Source: Bradyrhizobium sp. 1(2017) (GTDB lineage Bacteria > Pseudomonadota > Alphaproteobacteria > Rhizobiales > Xanthobacteraceae). From it: DNA of 64,000 nt. The stretch lies in contig NZ_CP050022.2 of the NCBI RefSeq assembly GCF_011602485.2, positions 6,220,001 through 6,284,000 on the forward strand, read 5' to 3'. Both the position numbers and the translations under genes were made by a program. The notes under the pieces are model-generated. The model ran no database searches. It was not told the origin of the DNA and was given only the letters and a program-made list of their open reading frames with translations. Below are positions 10,497 to 18,556 of the stretch, piece after piece; the stretch's first letter is position 1, and the number at the start of each line of letters is the position of its first letter.

Positions 10497-10811
10497 CTAT
10501 CCCGTCCCGGTACGGCGGGCGCGCGCCCTGCTCTCCCAGCGGTTCAGCATCTGGCCGAGCTCGCCGTTGACCACGGGGACCGCGGTGCTTGGAAGCGCGA
10601 TCTCGTTGGTGTTGGCCGGCGTGTTGGCGGAGAGCCAGTCCGGCTCGGTGTATTGACGCCAGCGACGTGCCTCCGCGCGCCTTTTGCGGGAGACGTAGTC
10701 TCGCGTGAAATAGCCAGCCGCAAATACGATCGCGAGCAGGATGACCAGGACGACACTTTGCACAATGAGCTCCGGCTTTATTCCCCGTAGGCGCCCCCAC
10801 TTCAAACGCAT
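10497..10811 (-). CDS. Single-pass membrane protein of unknown function
   Basis: A 104-residue frame with one strongly hydrophobic helix at residues ~15-33 (LIVQSVVLVILLAIVFAAGYF), a basic stretch after it (SRKRRAEARRWRQ), and a polar C-terminal half. This orientation would put a soluble tail on one side of the inner membrane. The ATG at 10811 is preferred because the upstream extension is basic and looks untranslated, although the ribosome binding site is poor. It diverges from the SMP-30 gene. No family recognised. Confidence 0.55.
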   Translation of the reverse strand: MRLKWGRLRGIKPELIVQSVVLVILLAIVFAAGYFTRDYVSRKRRAEARRWRQYTEPDWLSANTPANTNEIALPSTAVPVVNGELGQMLNRWESRARARRTGTG

Positions 10812-10946
10812 TCGAAGGTGACGAAATTGCGACCCGCGATCGCGCAGCGGTTTCGATTCCACCTCTCGCAACCTGCATCGGACCGGACTAACCTCCGCCC
10901 GGCTTGGCCGGATCAACCGGCCGGCGAACATGATCGGGAGGACGCA

Positions 10947-12182
10947 ATGACACGCCAAGAGGCTCGTGACGAAGAGCAGCGTGACCGGGATGCTGCGCTT
11001 TCACGACGAACACTTGTCCAGGGGCTTGCAATCAGTGCGGCCACCATAGCCGGAGCCGGCTCCGCGCTGGCCCAGACCGGACCGGCCGCACCGCCGACCA
11101 CGATCACCACACCGCCGCGCGATTTCGGCCCGAACGGCGCGCCGACCACCTATTTCTGGGACCCCGATATCATCGCGGTCGATCCCTCCTTCAACGATCT
11201 CGCGCAGCCCAACACCGCGATCAAGCGTCTCTACACCGGCCTGTTGTGGGCCGAAGGTCCGGCGTGGAGTGCGCAGGGCCGCTATCTGCTGTGGAGCGAC
11301 ATCCCCAACAACCGGCAGATGCGCTGGACCGAGGACGACGGCCGTGTGAGCGTATTCCGCACGCCCTCCAACAATTCCAACGGCAACTCATTCGACTTCC
11401 AGGGCCGCCAGCTTTCCTGCGAACACCTGACACGGCGGGTGACACGCTACGAGCATGACGGCACCGCGACCGTGCTCGCCGACTCCTACCAGGGCAAGCG
11501 GCTGAACTCGCCGAACGACATCGCCGCGCATCCCGACGGCAGCTACTGGTTCACCGATCCGCCCTATGGCGGCCAGCTCTACGAAGGCGAGCCCGACGTC
11601 GCGGGCGGTCCGAGCAATGCGGCCGGCAAGCTCAATCCGCGGATCGGCCAGCCCGCCGGCTTCGTGCCGGGCAAGCGGGAGCTGCCGACCAATTGTTATC
11701 GCATCGATCCCACGGGCCGCATCGACCTCGTCGTCACCGAGGACCAGGTGCCCGATCCGAACGGCCTGTGCTTTTCCCCCGACTTCAAGAAGCTCTACGT
11801 CGCCTCGACCGGCAAGGGGCCGGGCGACACCGGCCCCGGCGGCAAGGGCGAGATCTTCGTGTTCGACGTCGGCAGCGACAACAAGCTCACCAACCCCAAG
11901 AAGTTCAGCGATTGCGTGATCGACGGCGTGAAGTGCGGACCGGACGGCCTGCGCTGCGACGTCAACGGCAATCTCTGGGCCTCCAGCAATGCCGGCCGCG
12001 CCGTCGGCTACAGCGGCGTCACAGTGTGGTCGCCGGAGGGCAAGCTGCTCGGCCGCATTCGACTCCCCGAGGTCTGCGGCAACGTCTGCTTCGGCGGCCC
12101 CAAGCGCAACCGCCTGTTCATGGCGGCGAGCCAGTCGCTCTACGCGGTCTACACGGCAACGCAGGGCGCCGGCCCGGGCTGA
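10947..12182 (+). CDS. SMP-30/gluconolactonase/LRE-like protein, Tat-exported
   Basis: A 411-residue protein. The N-terminus has a twin-arginine signal (SRRTLVQGLAIS) with a hydrophobic stretch and an ALAQ cleavage site near residue 44. The body is a six-bladed SMP-30-type propeller: LLWAEGPAWSAQGRYLLWSD, NSPNDIAAHPDGSYWFTDPP, PNGLCFSPDFKKLYVAS and GPDGLRCDVNGNLW carry the usual metal-binding Glu, Asn and Asp positions. Relatives hydrolyse sugar lactones or act on organophosphates; the substrate here is unknown. The ATG at 10947 follows GGGAGGACGCA. Confidence 0.88.
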   Translation: MTRQEARDEEQRDRDAALSRRTLVQGLAISAATIAGAGSALAQTGPAAPPTTITTPPRDFGPNGAPTTYFWDPDIIAVDPSFNDLAQPNTAIKRLYTGLLWAEGPAWSAQGRYLLWSDIPNNRQMRWTEDDGRVSVFRTPSNNSNGNSFDFQGRQLSCEHLTRRVTRYEHDGTATVLADSYQGKRLNSPNDIAAHPDGSYWFTDPPYGGQLYEGEPDVAGGPSNAAGKLNPRIGQPAGFVPGKRELPTNCYRIDPTGRIDLVVTEDQVPDPNGLCFSPDFKKLYVASTGKGPGDTGPGGKGEIFVFDVGSDNKLTNPKKFSDCVIDGVKCGPDGLRCDVNGNLWASSNAGRAVGYSGVTVWSPEGKLLGRIRLPEVCGNVCFGGPKRNRLFMAASQSLYAVYTATQGAGPG

Positions 12183-12280
12183 GCGGAGCAGACAAGATCA
12201 CGTCACGGCGCCGGCGTGCCACGCCGGCGCCGGATTTTCTGGAAATGATCCATTCGGTGCAAATCGGATCGTCTGGGACC

Positions 12281-13381
12281 ATGCGCGTTGTGATCTGCGG
12301 CGGCGGCGTGATCGGGGCCTGCATTGCCTGGTTCCTCCGCCGCCGCGGCATCGACGTCATCGTCGTCGAGAGGACCGAGGTGGCCGCGGCCGCGTCGGGC
12401 AAGGCTGGCGGCTTCCTTGCGCGCGACTGGTGCGCCGGCACGCCGCTCGACGCGCTGGCCCGGCGCAGCTTTGCGCTTCACGCGGAACTGGCCAGCGAGA
12501 TCGCGGGCGATTGGGGCTACCGCCCCATGTCCGCCTATAGCGGCTTCGTTGCCCCCGATGGCGACGCACGCAGGAATCTTCTCCCCACACTTGCCTGGCT
12601 CGCCAAGGGCGTCGTCATCGCCCAGCGCATCGGCACGCGCGAGACGACTGCGATCGTTCATCCGCGCAAGTTCACCTCCGCCGTGATGGACGCGGTGCTC
12701 GCGCAAGGCGGACAGCTCCATCACGGCCGCGTCACGGCGATCGTGCGCGATGCGGACGGCGTGACGGCGAGGGGTGTCGAGGTCGACGGCAACGTCGTCG
12801 AGGCCGACGCCGTCGTCATCGCCATGGGGCCATGGTCGCTGCTCGCCGCGCAATGGATGAGCCTGCCCGCCGTCTACGGCCAGCGCAGCCCGAGCATCGT
12901 GTACGACACCGGCACGGACGTGCCGGCCGACGCGCTCTTCCTCGAGTACGAGGATGACGGCAGCGCCGTGTCGATCGAGGTCTTCCCCCGCGCGGACGGC
13001 AGCACGCATATCACGGCCCTCTCCGACATCGCGCCGCTTCCGCTCGATCCCGCATCCGTGACGCCAGACCAGGACGCGATCGCGCGCCTGCAAGCGATGA
13101 GCGAGCGACTGTCGCCGCTGTTTTCCTCTGCGAACATCATCGCGCGGCAAGCATGCTTCCGCCCGGTGACGCAGGATGGCCTGCCGCTGATCGGCAAGGT
13201 GCCGGAGAGCAACGGCCTCTATGTTGCGACCGGACACAATGTCTGGGGCATCCTCAACGCGCCCGCCACCGGCGAGGCGCTCGCGCAGCTGATCGCCGAT
13301 GGCGCCGCGCAGATCGACCTCTCGCCATTCGATCCCGCCCGGCTCAGTCCGCTCGATCCGTCGCTGCTGCACGGGCGCTGA
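12281..13381 (+). CDS. FAD-dependent oxidoreductase, DAO (D-amino-acid oxidase-like) family
   Basis: A 366-residue flavoprotein. The N-terminal Rossmann motif VVICGGGVIGACIAWFL (GxGxxG) is followed by an acidic VVVERTE. The C-terminal FAD-contacting segment TQDGLPLIGKVPESNGLYVATGH is typical of the DAO/glycine-oxidase family. Proteins of this type oxidise amines or amino acids. The start at 12281 follows a GGGA site; an ATG 36 bases earlier (12245) is possible. It lies about 100 bases after the SMP-30 gene and may be cotranscribed. The substrate is not predictable. Confidence 0.88.
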   Translation: MRVVICGGGVIGACIAWFLRRRGIDVIVVERTEVAAAASGKAGGFLARDWCAGTPLDALARRSFALHAELASEIAGDWGYRPMSAYSGFVAPDGDARRNLLPTLAWLAKGVVIAQRIGTRETTAIVHPRKFTSAVMDAVLAQGGQLHHGRVTAIVRDADGVTARGVEVDGNVVEADAVVIAMGPWSLLAAQWMSLPAVYGQRSPSIVYDTGTDVPADALFLEYEDDGSAVSIEVFPRADGSTHITALSDIAPLPLDPASVTPDQDAIARLQAMSERLSPLFSSANIIARQACFRPVTQDGLPLIGKVPESNGLYVATGHNVWGILNAPATGEALAQLIADGAAQIDLSPFDPARLSPLDPSLLHGR

Positions 13382-13817
13382 GCAGGACGGCGACATGCTC
13401 GCCACGTCCATGCATGGGTGCCGCCGGAATCTGCATGCCTGCGTTGCTTCCTATCGTGCCGCGATAGACTTTAGTCCGCCTCTCACAATCCTGAATGCAG
13501 TTTCACTTGCCGAGACCGGCCTCGCCGCTATAGTCGCCGCCCAATAGCTCACAAGAGGCTTGTTCAAAGGAGAGAAGCAATATGAAGATAAGACTCTCAG
13601 TTACGTTGCAAATTCCAGCTGCGTTGCAAGTTCGCTCGACGCCGCCGTGACCGGCGCGCCCGAGACGTCGTCAGGCTGACGTCAGTCTCCCGAGCTCCAT
13701 CAAGCTAACCGCGAACTGAACTGAACGTCATCCGGGCCTTGCCCGGAGAGCTTTCTGCATGCCGCGAACGCAGCACTTTCTCTCCAACCGGCAGCTAGGC
13801 TGCCCGGCCACTCATCA
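13382..13817. other. Intergenic region with a short translated-looking frame
   Basis: No full gene. A 22-codon frame at 13582-13650 begins MKIRLSVTLQ and has an excellent AAAGGAGAGAAGCAAT site in front, but stops after 22 codons. A CCGGGC-CTT-GCCCGG palindrome lies near 13731-13745. The short frame could be a leader peptide for the liv operon or the remnant of a truncated gene. Confidence 0.4.
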
Positions 13818-14693
13818 ATGCGAGCATTCCAGATCCTGATCGATGGCTTTGCCATCAGCGCGCTCTACGCCCTCGGTGCCACCGGTTTCACGCTGATCTT
13901 CGGCGTCTCCGGCGTGCTCAACCTCTCCCACGGTGCCATCATGGTGGCCGCAGCGGTGGCGGCCTGGGCCGCCGCCAGCGTGCTCAACGTCGGCACCTAT
14001 GCCGGCGCGCTGATCGGGGTCGGCGTCGCCCTTCTCACCGCCTTCGCCACCTATTTCGCGGTGGTGAAGCCGATCCAGGATTCCCGGCGCATTCCCAATG
14101 AGGAGAAGGAGATCTTCGTCCTTACGGGAACGCTGCTCTGGGGCATCATGATCCAGGAACTGATCGCCTATTTCTTCACCAACAATGCCAAGACGGTGCT
14201 GCCGATCGTCGAGGGCGTGGTCGAGATCCTCGGCGTGCGCACGCCGCGCAACGAGATCTTCACGGCGATCGTCTGCTGTCTGGTCATCGCGCTGTTGTGG
14301 CTTTTGGTGAACCGCACCCGCACCGGCAAGGCGGTGCTGGCGGCGTCGATGAACCCGCGCGGCGTCACCCTGCTCGGGCTCGAGCTCACTAACATCTACG
14401 TCGTGGTCTGGGCGATCTATGGCATTCTAGCCGGCATTGCCGGTGTGCTGCTCGGCATGTTCCTGGGCGTCAGCTCCTACAGCGTCGGTCCGCTGACCGC
14501 GAGCGCGTTCTCGATCGTCGTGCTCGGCGGCCTCGGCAGCGTCTCCGGCTCACTGATCGCGGCCTTCGTGGTCGGTTATCTCGAGACGTTGACCGCCTAT
14601 CTCGTCTCGCCGGCCTACCGCACCATCCCGGCCCTGCTGCTGCTCGTGGTCGTGATGTACGTCCGGCCCCAGGGCCTTCTGGGGAGGCGCTGA
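13818..14693 (+). CDS. Branched-chain amino-acid-type ABC permease, LivH family
   Basis: A 291-residue inner-membrane protein with about eight hydrophobic helices. The start ALYALGATGFTLIFGVSGVL and the N-P-rich GVLNLSHGAIM stretch are characteristic of LivH permeases. It forms the transmembrane channel with the LivM-type protein encoded one base downstream. First gene of a four-gene operon (LivH, LivM, fused LivG-LivF, binding protein). The substrate is probably an amino acid, amide or related compound; the exact ligand cannot be assigned. Confidence 0.92.
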   Translation: MRAFQILIDGFAISALYALGATGFTLIFGVSGVLNLSHGAIMVAAAVAAWAAASVLNVGTYAGALIGVGVALLTAFATYFAVVKPIQDSRRIPNEEKEIFVLTGTLLWGIMIQELIAYFFTNNAKTVLPIVEGVVEILGVRTPRNEIFTAIVCCLVIALLWLLVNRTRTGKAVLAASMNPRGVTLLGLELTNIYVVVWAIYGILAGIAGVLLGMFLGVSSYSVGPLTASAFSIVVLGGLGSVSGSLIAAFVVGYLETLTAYLVSPAYRTIPALLLLVVVMYVRPQGLLGRR

Positions 14694-14694
14694 G

Positions 14695-15621
14695 ATGTCC
14701 AATTTCTTCACCTCGCGCCTCTTCTTCGTCTCGCTCGCGCTCGTCCTCATTGCAGCGACGCTGCCGCTCTATGTCTCCGGCTATGTGCTCGGCCTGCTCA
14801 CGGTCGCGTTCTATTTCGGCGTGTTCGCTATGGCCTGGGATCTGCTGTTCGGCTTCGCGGGCGAAGTCAATTTCGGGCCGACCTTCCTGATCGGCGTCGG
14901 CGCCTACACTGCCGGCATTCTCAATGCCCAGTTGGGCTGGTCGGTTTATCTCTGCATCGTGCTGGGCGCGCTCGCCTCCGTCGTCGCCGGCCTCGTGCTG
15001 GCGCTGCCGGCGCTGCGCGTGCGCGGGCCCTATTTCGGCCTGACCACGCTGGTCGCGGTGCTGATGCTGCAAAACTTCATCGTGGTGTTCGCCGATCTCA
15101 CCGGCGGCGAGATCGGGCTCACGATTCCCGACGTCATCAGCATCGATGCCGGCACGAACTACTGGATCGCGCTCGGCTTCATGACGATCTCGGCGGCGAT
15201 CCTCTACGGCCTCTCGCAATCGCCGATCGGTCTCGTGCTGCAGGCCAGCGGCCAGGATCCGGTGCAGGCCGGCGCGCTCGGCTTCAACATCGTCAAGCAC
15301 AAGCTCGCCGCCTTCGTCGTCAGTGCGTTCTTCTCCGGACTCTCGGGTGCGCTGCTGGTGTTCTACTTCGGCACCGCCTCGGTCGGCACCGTCGTCGACG
15401 TTGCCGTCGGCGTAAACGTCATCGTCGCGGCCGTGCTCGGCGGGCGGCGCACGGTGCTGGGCGCAGCGTTAGGGGCGATCTTCCTGATCGTTGCCGGCGA
15501 GTTCCTGCGTCCCACCGGCGAGCTCGCGACCTTCATCGTCTCTGCGGTTGCCCTCCTCGTGGTGCTGTTCTTCCCCGGTGGCTTCCTCGGAGCGGCCCTC
15601 TCGCGTGAGGCGCGCTCGTGA
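14695..15621 (+). CDS. Branched-chain amino-acid-type ABC permease, LivM family
   Basis: A 308-residue inner-membrane permease. The motif GEVNFGPTFLIGVGAYTAGIL, slightly changed from the usual GxxSLGHAAF, and RVRGPYFGLTTL place it in the LivM family. It pairs with the upstream LivH-type subunit. Its stop codon overlaps the start of the ATPase gene, which implies translational coupling. Confidence 0.92.
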   Translation: MSNFFTSRLFFVSLALVLIAATLPLYVSGYVLGLLTVAFYFGVFAMAWDLLFGFAGEVNFGPTFLIGVGAYTAGILNAQLGWSVYLCIVLGALASVVAGLVLALPALRVRGPYFGLTTLVAVLMLQNFIVVFADLTGGEIGLTIPDVISIDAGTNYWIALGFMTISAAILYGLSQSPIGLVLQASGQDPVQAGALGFNIVKHKLAAFVVSAFFSGLSGALLVFYFGTASVGTVVDVAVGVNVIVAAVLGGRRTVLGAALGAIFLIVAGEFLRPTGELATFIVSAVALLVVLFFPGGFLGAALSREARS

Positions 15622-17102
15622 TGGATATGAGGCTATCAAACCGGGCCGTGCTCGAAGTCCGCGGCCTCACAAAGCGATTTGGCGGCCTGACGGCCGTGAA
15701 GAACCTTGGTTTCGACGTCAACGGTGGCGAGATTTTTGGCCTGATCGGGCCGAACGGCTCCGGCAAGTCGACCGCGATGAAGAGCGTGATGGGGATCGAG
15801 CGCCCGACCGCCGGCGAGGTGATCTTCGAGGGCGAGAACGTCGCCGGGCTTCCCGCGCACAAGATCGCGCGCAAGGGCTTTGGCATGGTGTTCCAGCATT
15901 CGCGTCCGCTGAACCGGCAGACCGTGCTGGAGAACATTCTGGTCGCTCTGCTGCCGGACAGCCTGTTCATGCTGTTCCCCGACAAGACGCTGGTCGAACG
16001 CGCCAAATGGATCGCCGAGCGCGTCGGGCTCGGCAATGTGATGAACCGCCGCCCCCCGACGCTGCCCTTCGCCGACCTCCGCCGGCTCGAGCTCGCCAAG
16101 GCGATCGCGCGTGATCCCAAAGTCGTGCTGGTGGACGAGCCCTTCGCCGGGTTGACGCGCGCCGAGGTCGACATCTTCTCGGACCTGATCCGCAGCTTCC
16201 GCGACGAGGGGCGCGCGGTGATGCTGGTCGACCACAACGTCAAGAGTGTCGCCGCTCTCGTGGACCGCGTGCTCGCGATGTATCTCGGAGAGGAGATCGT
16301 CACCGGCAAGGCCGACGAGGTCATGAGGAACGAAACGGTGCGCCGGGTGTATCTCGGCGGCGCCATCGAGACTCACGCACGGCCCGAGACCAGCTTCAAA
16401 GACAAGGCGCCGCTGCTCCAGGTCGAGAACGTCAGCGTGTTCTACGGCAAGGCCCAGGCGCTGGAGAACGTCTCGATCCACGTGCACGAGGGCGAGTTCG
16501 TCTCCGTGGTCGGCCTCAACGGCGCCGGCAAGACCACGCTGTTCAACACCATCTCCGGCTTCCCGCCTTATAGTGGCGAGATCGTGCGCGGCGGCGAGAA
16601 GCTGCGCGGCACCAGCCCGGCGAAGATCGCGCGCAGCGGCCTCGTGCAGTGCCCGGAATCGCGTGAGCTGTTCGGCGAGATGAGCGTACGGGAAAACCTC
16701 GATCTCGGTGGCCAGCATCTTGCCGACGACAAGCGCGCCGCGCAGCTCGCCTGGCTGTTCGAGCTATTCCCGATCCTCAAGGAACGCCAGGGCCAGATGG
16801 CGCAGACGCTGTCGGGCGGCGAGCAGCAGATGCTCGCCATCGGCCGCGCCCTGATGATGCAGCCGCAGATCCTGATCCTGGACGAGCCGACGCTAGGCCT
16901 TGCGCCGGTCATCCTCGAGCAACTCTCCAAGGCGCTGACGAAGCTGCGGCAGACCACGTCGATCACCGTGCTGCTCGGCGAGCAGAACGTCACCTTCGCG
17001 CTGCCCCATGCCGACCGCGTCTATGTGCTGGAGCATGCACGGATCGTCTGGGAGGGCGATCCCGGCCGCTTCGCGAGCGAAGCCGGCGCCGATTTTCTCT
17101 GA
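15618..17102 (+). CDS. Fused LivG-LivF ABC ATPase
   Basis: A 494-residue protein with two complete ABC nucleotide-binding domains, normally separate LivG and LivF subunits. Domain 1 (residues ~10-245) has Walker A GPNGSGKST at ~44-52, Walker B VVLVDEP and H-loop VDHNVKS, but its signature reads LPFADLRRLELA instead of LSxGQ. Domain 2 (~262-494) is canonical: GLNGAGKTT, LSGGEQQ, ILILDEP. A short linker (THARPETSFKDKAP) joins them. The start codon may be GTG 15618, ATG 15621 or ATG 15627. It energises the LivH/LivM channel. One degenerate signature suggests one of the two ATP sites is weak. Confidence 0.93.
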   Translation: MMDMRLSNRAVLEVRGLTKRFGGLTAVKNLGFDVNGGEIFGLIGPNGSGKSTAMKSVMGIERPTAGEVIFEGENVAGLPAHKIARKGFGMVFQHSRPLNRQTVLENILVALLPDSLFMLFPDKTLVERAKWIAERVGLGNVMNRRPPTLPFADLRRLELAKAIARDPKVVLVDEPFAGLTRAEVDIFSDLIRSFRDEGRAVMLVDHNVKSVAALVDRVLAMYLGEEIVTGKADEVMRNETVRRVYLGGAIETHARPETSFKDKAPLLQVENVSVFYGKAQALENVSIHVHEGEFVSVVGLNGAGKTTLFNTISGFPPYSGEIVRGGEKLRGTSPAKIARSGLVQCPESRELFGEMSVRENLDLGGQHLADDKRAAQLAWLFELFPILKERQGQMAQTLSGGEQQMLAIGRALMMQPQILILDEPTLGLAPVILEQLSKALTKLRQTTSITVLLGEQNVTFALPHADRVYVLEHARIVWEGDPGRFASEAGADFL

Positions 17103-17143
17103 GTCCGTCAACATCAAAAAAAGCAATAGAAAGGGAAATGACC

Positions 17144-18379
17144 ATGCGACCATCAGTTCTCGGCAACAGCTTCCTCGCCTCCGCACTGGCGCTGTGCCTT
17201 GCCGCGCCCGCCTACGCGCAATCGAGCGCTCCCATCAAGATCGGCGTCATCGCCGAGGTGCAGTCGATCGCCGGCGCGGCGACACCGGGCGGCGCGCAGA
17301 TCGCCGCCGACGAGATCAACGCCAAGGGCGGCATTCTCGGCCGCAAGGTCGAGATCGTCACCTACGATAACAAGAGCTCGTCGGCAGATTCCGTGCGCGC
17401 CTTCCAGCGTGCGGTCAGCGAGGACAAGGTCTCGGCCGTGATCGCGAGCTACATCAGCGAGGTCGTGCTGGCGCTGGAGCCCTGGGCGGCGCGGCTGAAG
17501 ATGCCTCTGATCACGCCGGGTGCCGCCTCCAACGAGATCACCAAGGCAATCCACAACGACTACGAGAAGAACAAGTACACCTTCCATGGCTATCTGACGT
17601 CCGCGGCGCAAGCACAGCTCGTCTGCGACGCAGCCAAGGATCTGCTCGTCGACAAGCTCAAGTTCAAGACCGTCGCGATCATGAGCGAGGACGCCGCCTG
17701 GACCAAGCCGCTCGATGTCGGCTACGAGGCATGCCTCCCGAAGGCCGGTCTCAAGGTGGTCGAGCACGTGCGCTTCTCCCCTGATACCACCGACTTCACG
17801 CCGATCTTCAACAACATCGAGAGCAAGAAGCCCGACGTGATCGTCACCGGAATTTCGCATGTCGGCGTGCAGCCGACGGTGCAGTGGAAGAACCAGCAGG
17901 TGCCGATCCCGATGTTCGGCATCAGCGCGCAGGCACTGAGCCCCAGCTTCTGGAAGGACACCAATGGCGCCGCCGACGGCGTGCCGTCGCTAGCGGTTGC
18001 GACACCTGATGTCGCCGTGACCTCCAAGACAAAGCCGTTCGCTGCCGCCTTCAAGGCCAAGTTCGGCACCCCCCCGGCCTATACCGGCTACACCGCCTAT
18101 GACGAGGTCTATATCATCACGGACGCGATCAAGCGGGCCGGCTCGACCGATCCCGAAAAGATGGTCGCCGAGCTCGAGAAGACGGATTACGAGGGCACGA
18201 TCGGCCAGATTCAGTTCTACGGCAAGAACGACGAGTTCACCCACGGGATCAAGTCCGGCCCGGGCACCGTTTCCGGCCTGATCTTCCAATGGCAGGACTC
18301 CAAGCAGGTCGTGGTCTGGCCCGAGAAGATCGCGGAAGGCAAGATGAAGTTTCCGAGCTTCGTGAAGCTGTCGCAGTAA
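17144..18379 (+). CDS. Branched-chain amino-acid-type ABC solute-binding protein (LivK-like)
   Basis: A periplasmic binding protein of about 411 residues. The signal peptide ends APAYAQ near residue 26. The body starts IKIGVIAEVQSIAGAATPGG and continues with AADEINAKGGILGRKVEIV, the typical type I periplasmic-binding fold of the Leu/Ile/Val family. The start at 17144 is preferred because AAAGGGA is well spaced from it; an in-frame ATG at 17138 is almost on top of that site. It is the last gene of the operon, and tandem hairpins follow it. Confidence 0.9.
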   Translation: MRPSVLGNSFLASALALCLAAPAYAQSSAPIKIGVIAEVQSIAGAATPGGAQIAADEINAKGGILGRKVEIVTYDNKSSSADSVRAFQRAVSEDKVSAVIASYISEVVLALEPWAARLKMPLITPGAASNEITKAIHNDYEKNKYTFHGYLTSAAQAQLVCDAAKDLLVDKLKFKTVAIMSEDAAWTKPLDVGYEACLPKAGLKVVEHVRFSPDTTDFTPIFNNIESKKPDVIVTGISHVGVQPTVQWKNQQVPIPMFGISAQALSPSFWKDTNGAADGVPSLAVATPDVAVTSKTKPFAAAFKAKFGTPPAYTGYTAYDEVYIITDAIKRAGSTDPEKMVAELEKTDYEGTIGQIQFYGKNDEFTHGIKSGPGTVSGLIFQWQDSKQVVVWPEKIAEGKMKFPSFVKLSQ

Positions 18380-18387
18380 CCGGCTGG

Positions 18388-18420
18388 CGCCGGACGCTGC
18401 GGTCGTCTGCGTCCGGCGTT
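18388..18420 (+). terminator. Hairpin after the liv operon (first of two)
   Basis: CGCCGGACGC and GCGTCCGGCG form a perfect 10-bp stem about ten bases past the stop of the binding-protein gene, followed by TT. The T-tract is short. Confidence 0.55.
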
Positions 18421-18434
18421 CCCACCACCTTGCC

Positions 18435-18464
18435 AAGGCCCGTCGCTTCACTGCGGCGGGCCTT
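18435..18464 (+). terminator. Hairpin after the liv operon (second of two)
   Basis: AAGGCCCGTCGC pairs with GCGGCGGGCCTT, with one G-T pair, and is followed by CATCAT. Together with the preceding hairpin it probably ends the liv transcript before the UvrA-like gene. Confidence 0.5.
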
Positions 18465-18556
18465 CATCATGAGAAGGACGCCCCCCGCCCGCTAGCATCC
18501 TGGGACCCATCCTGCGATCCTGCCGTTACCCTCCCGCGGGAGGCTGGAGGAGCCAG

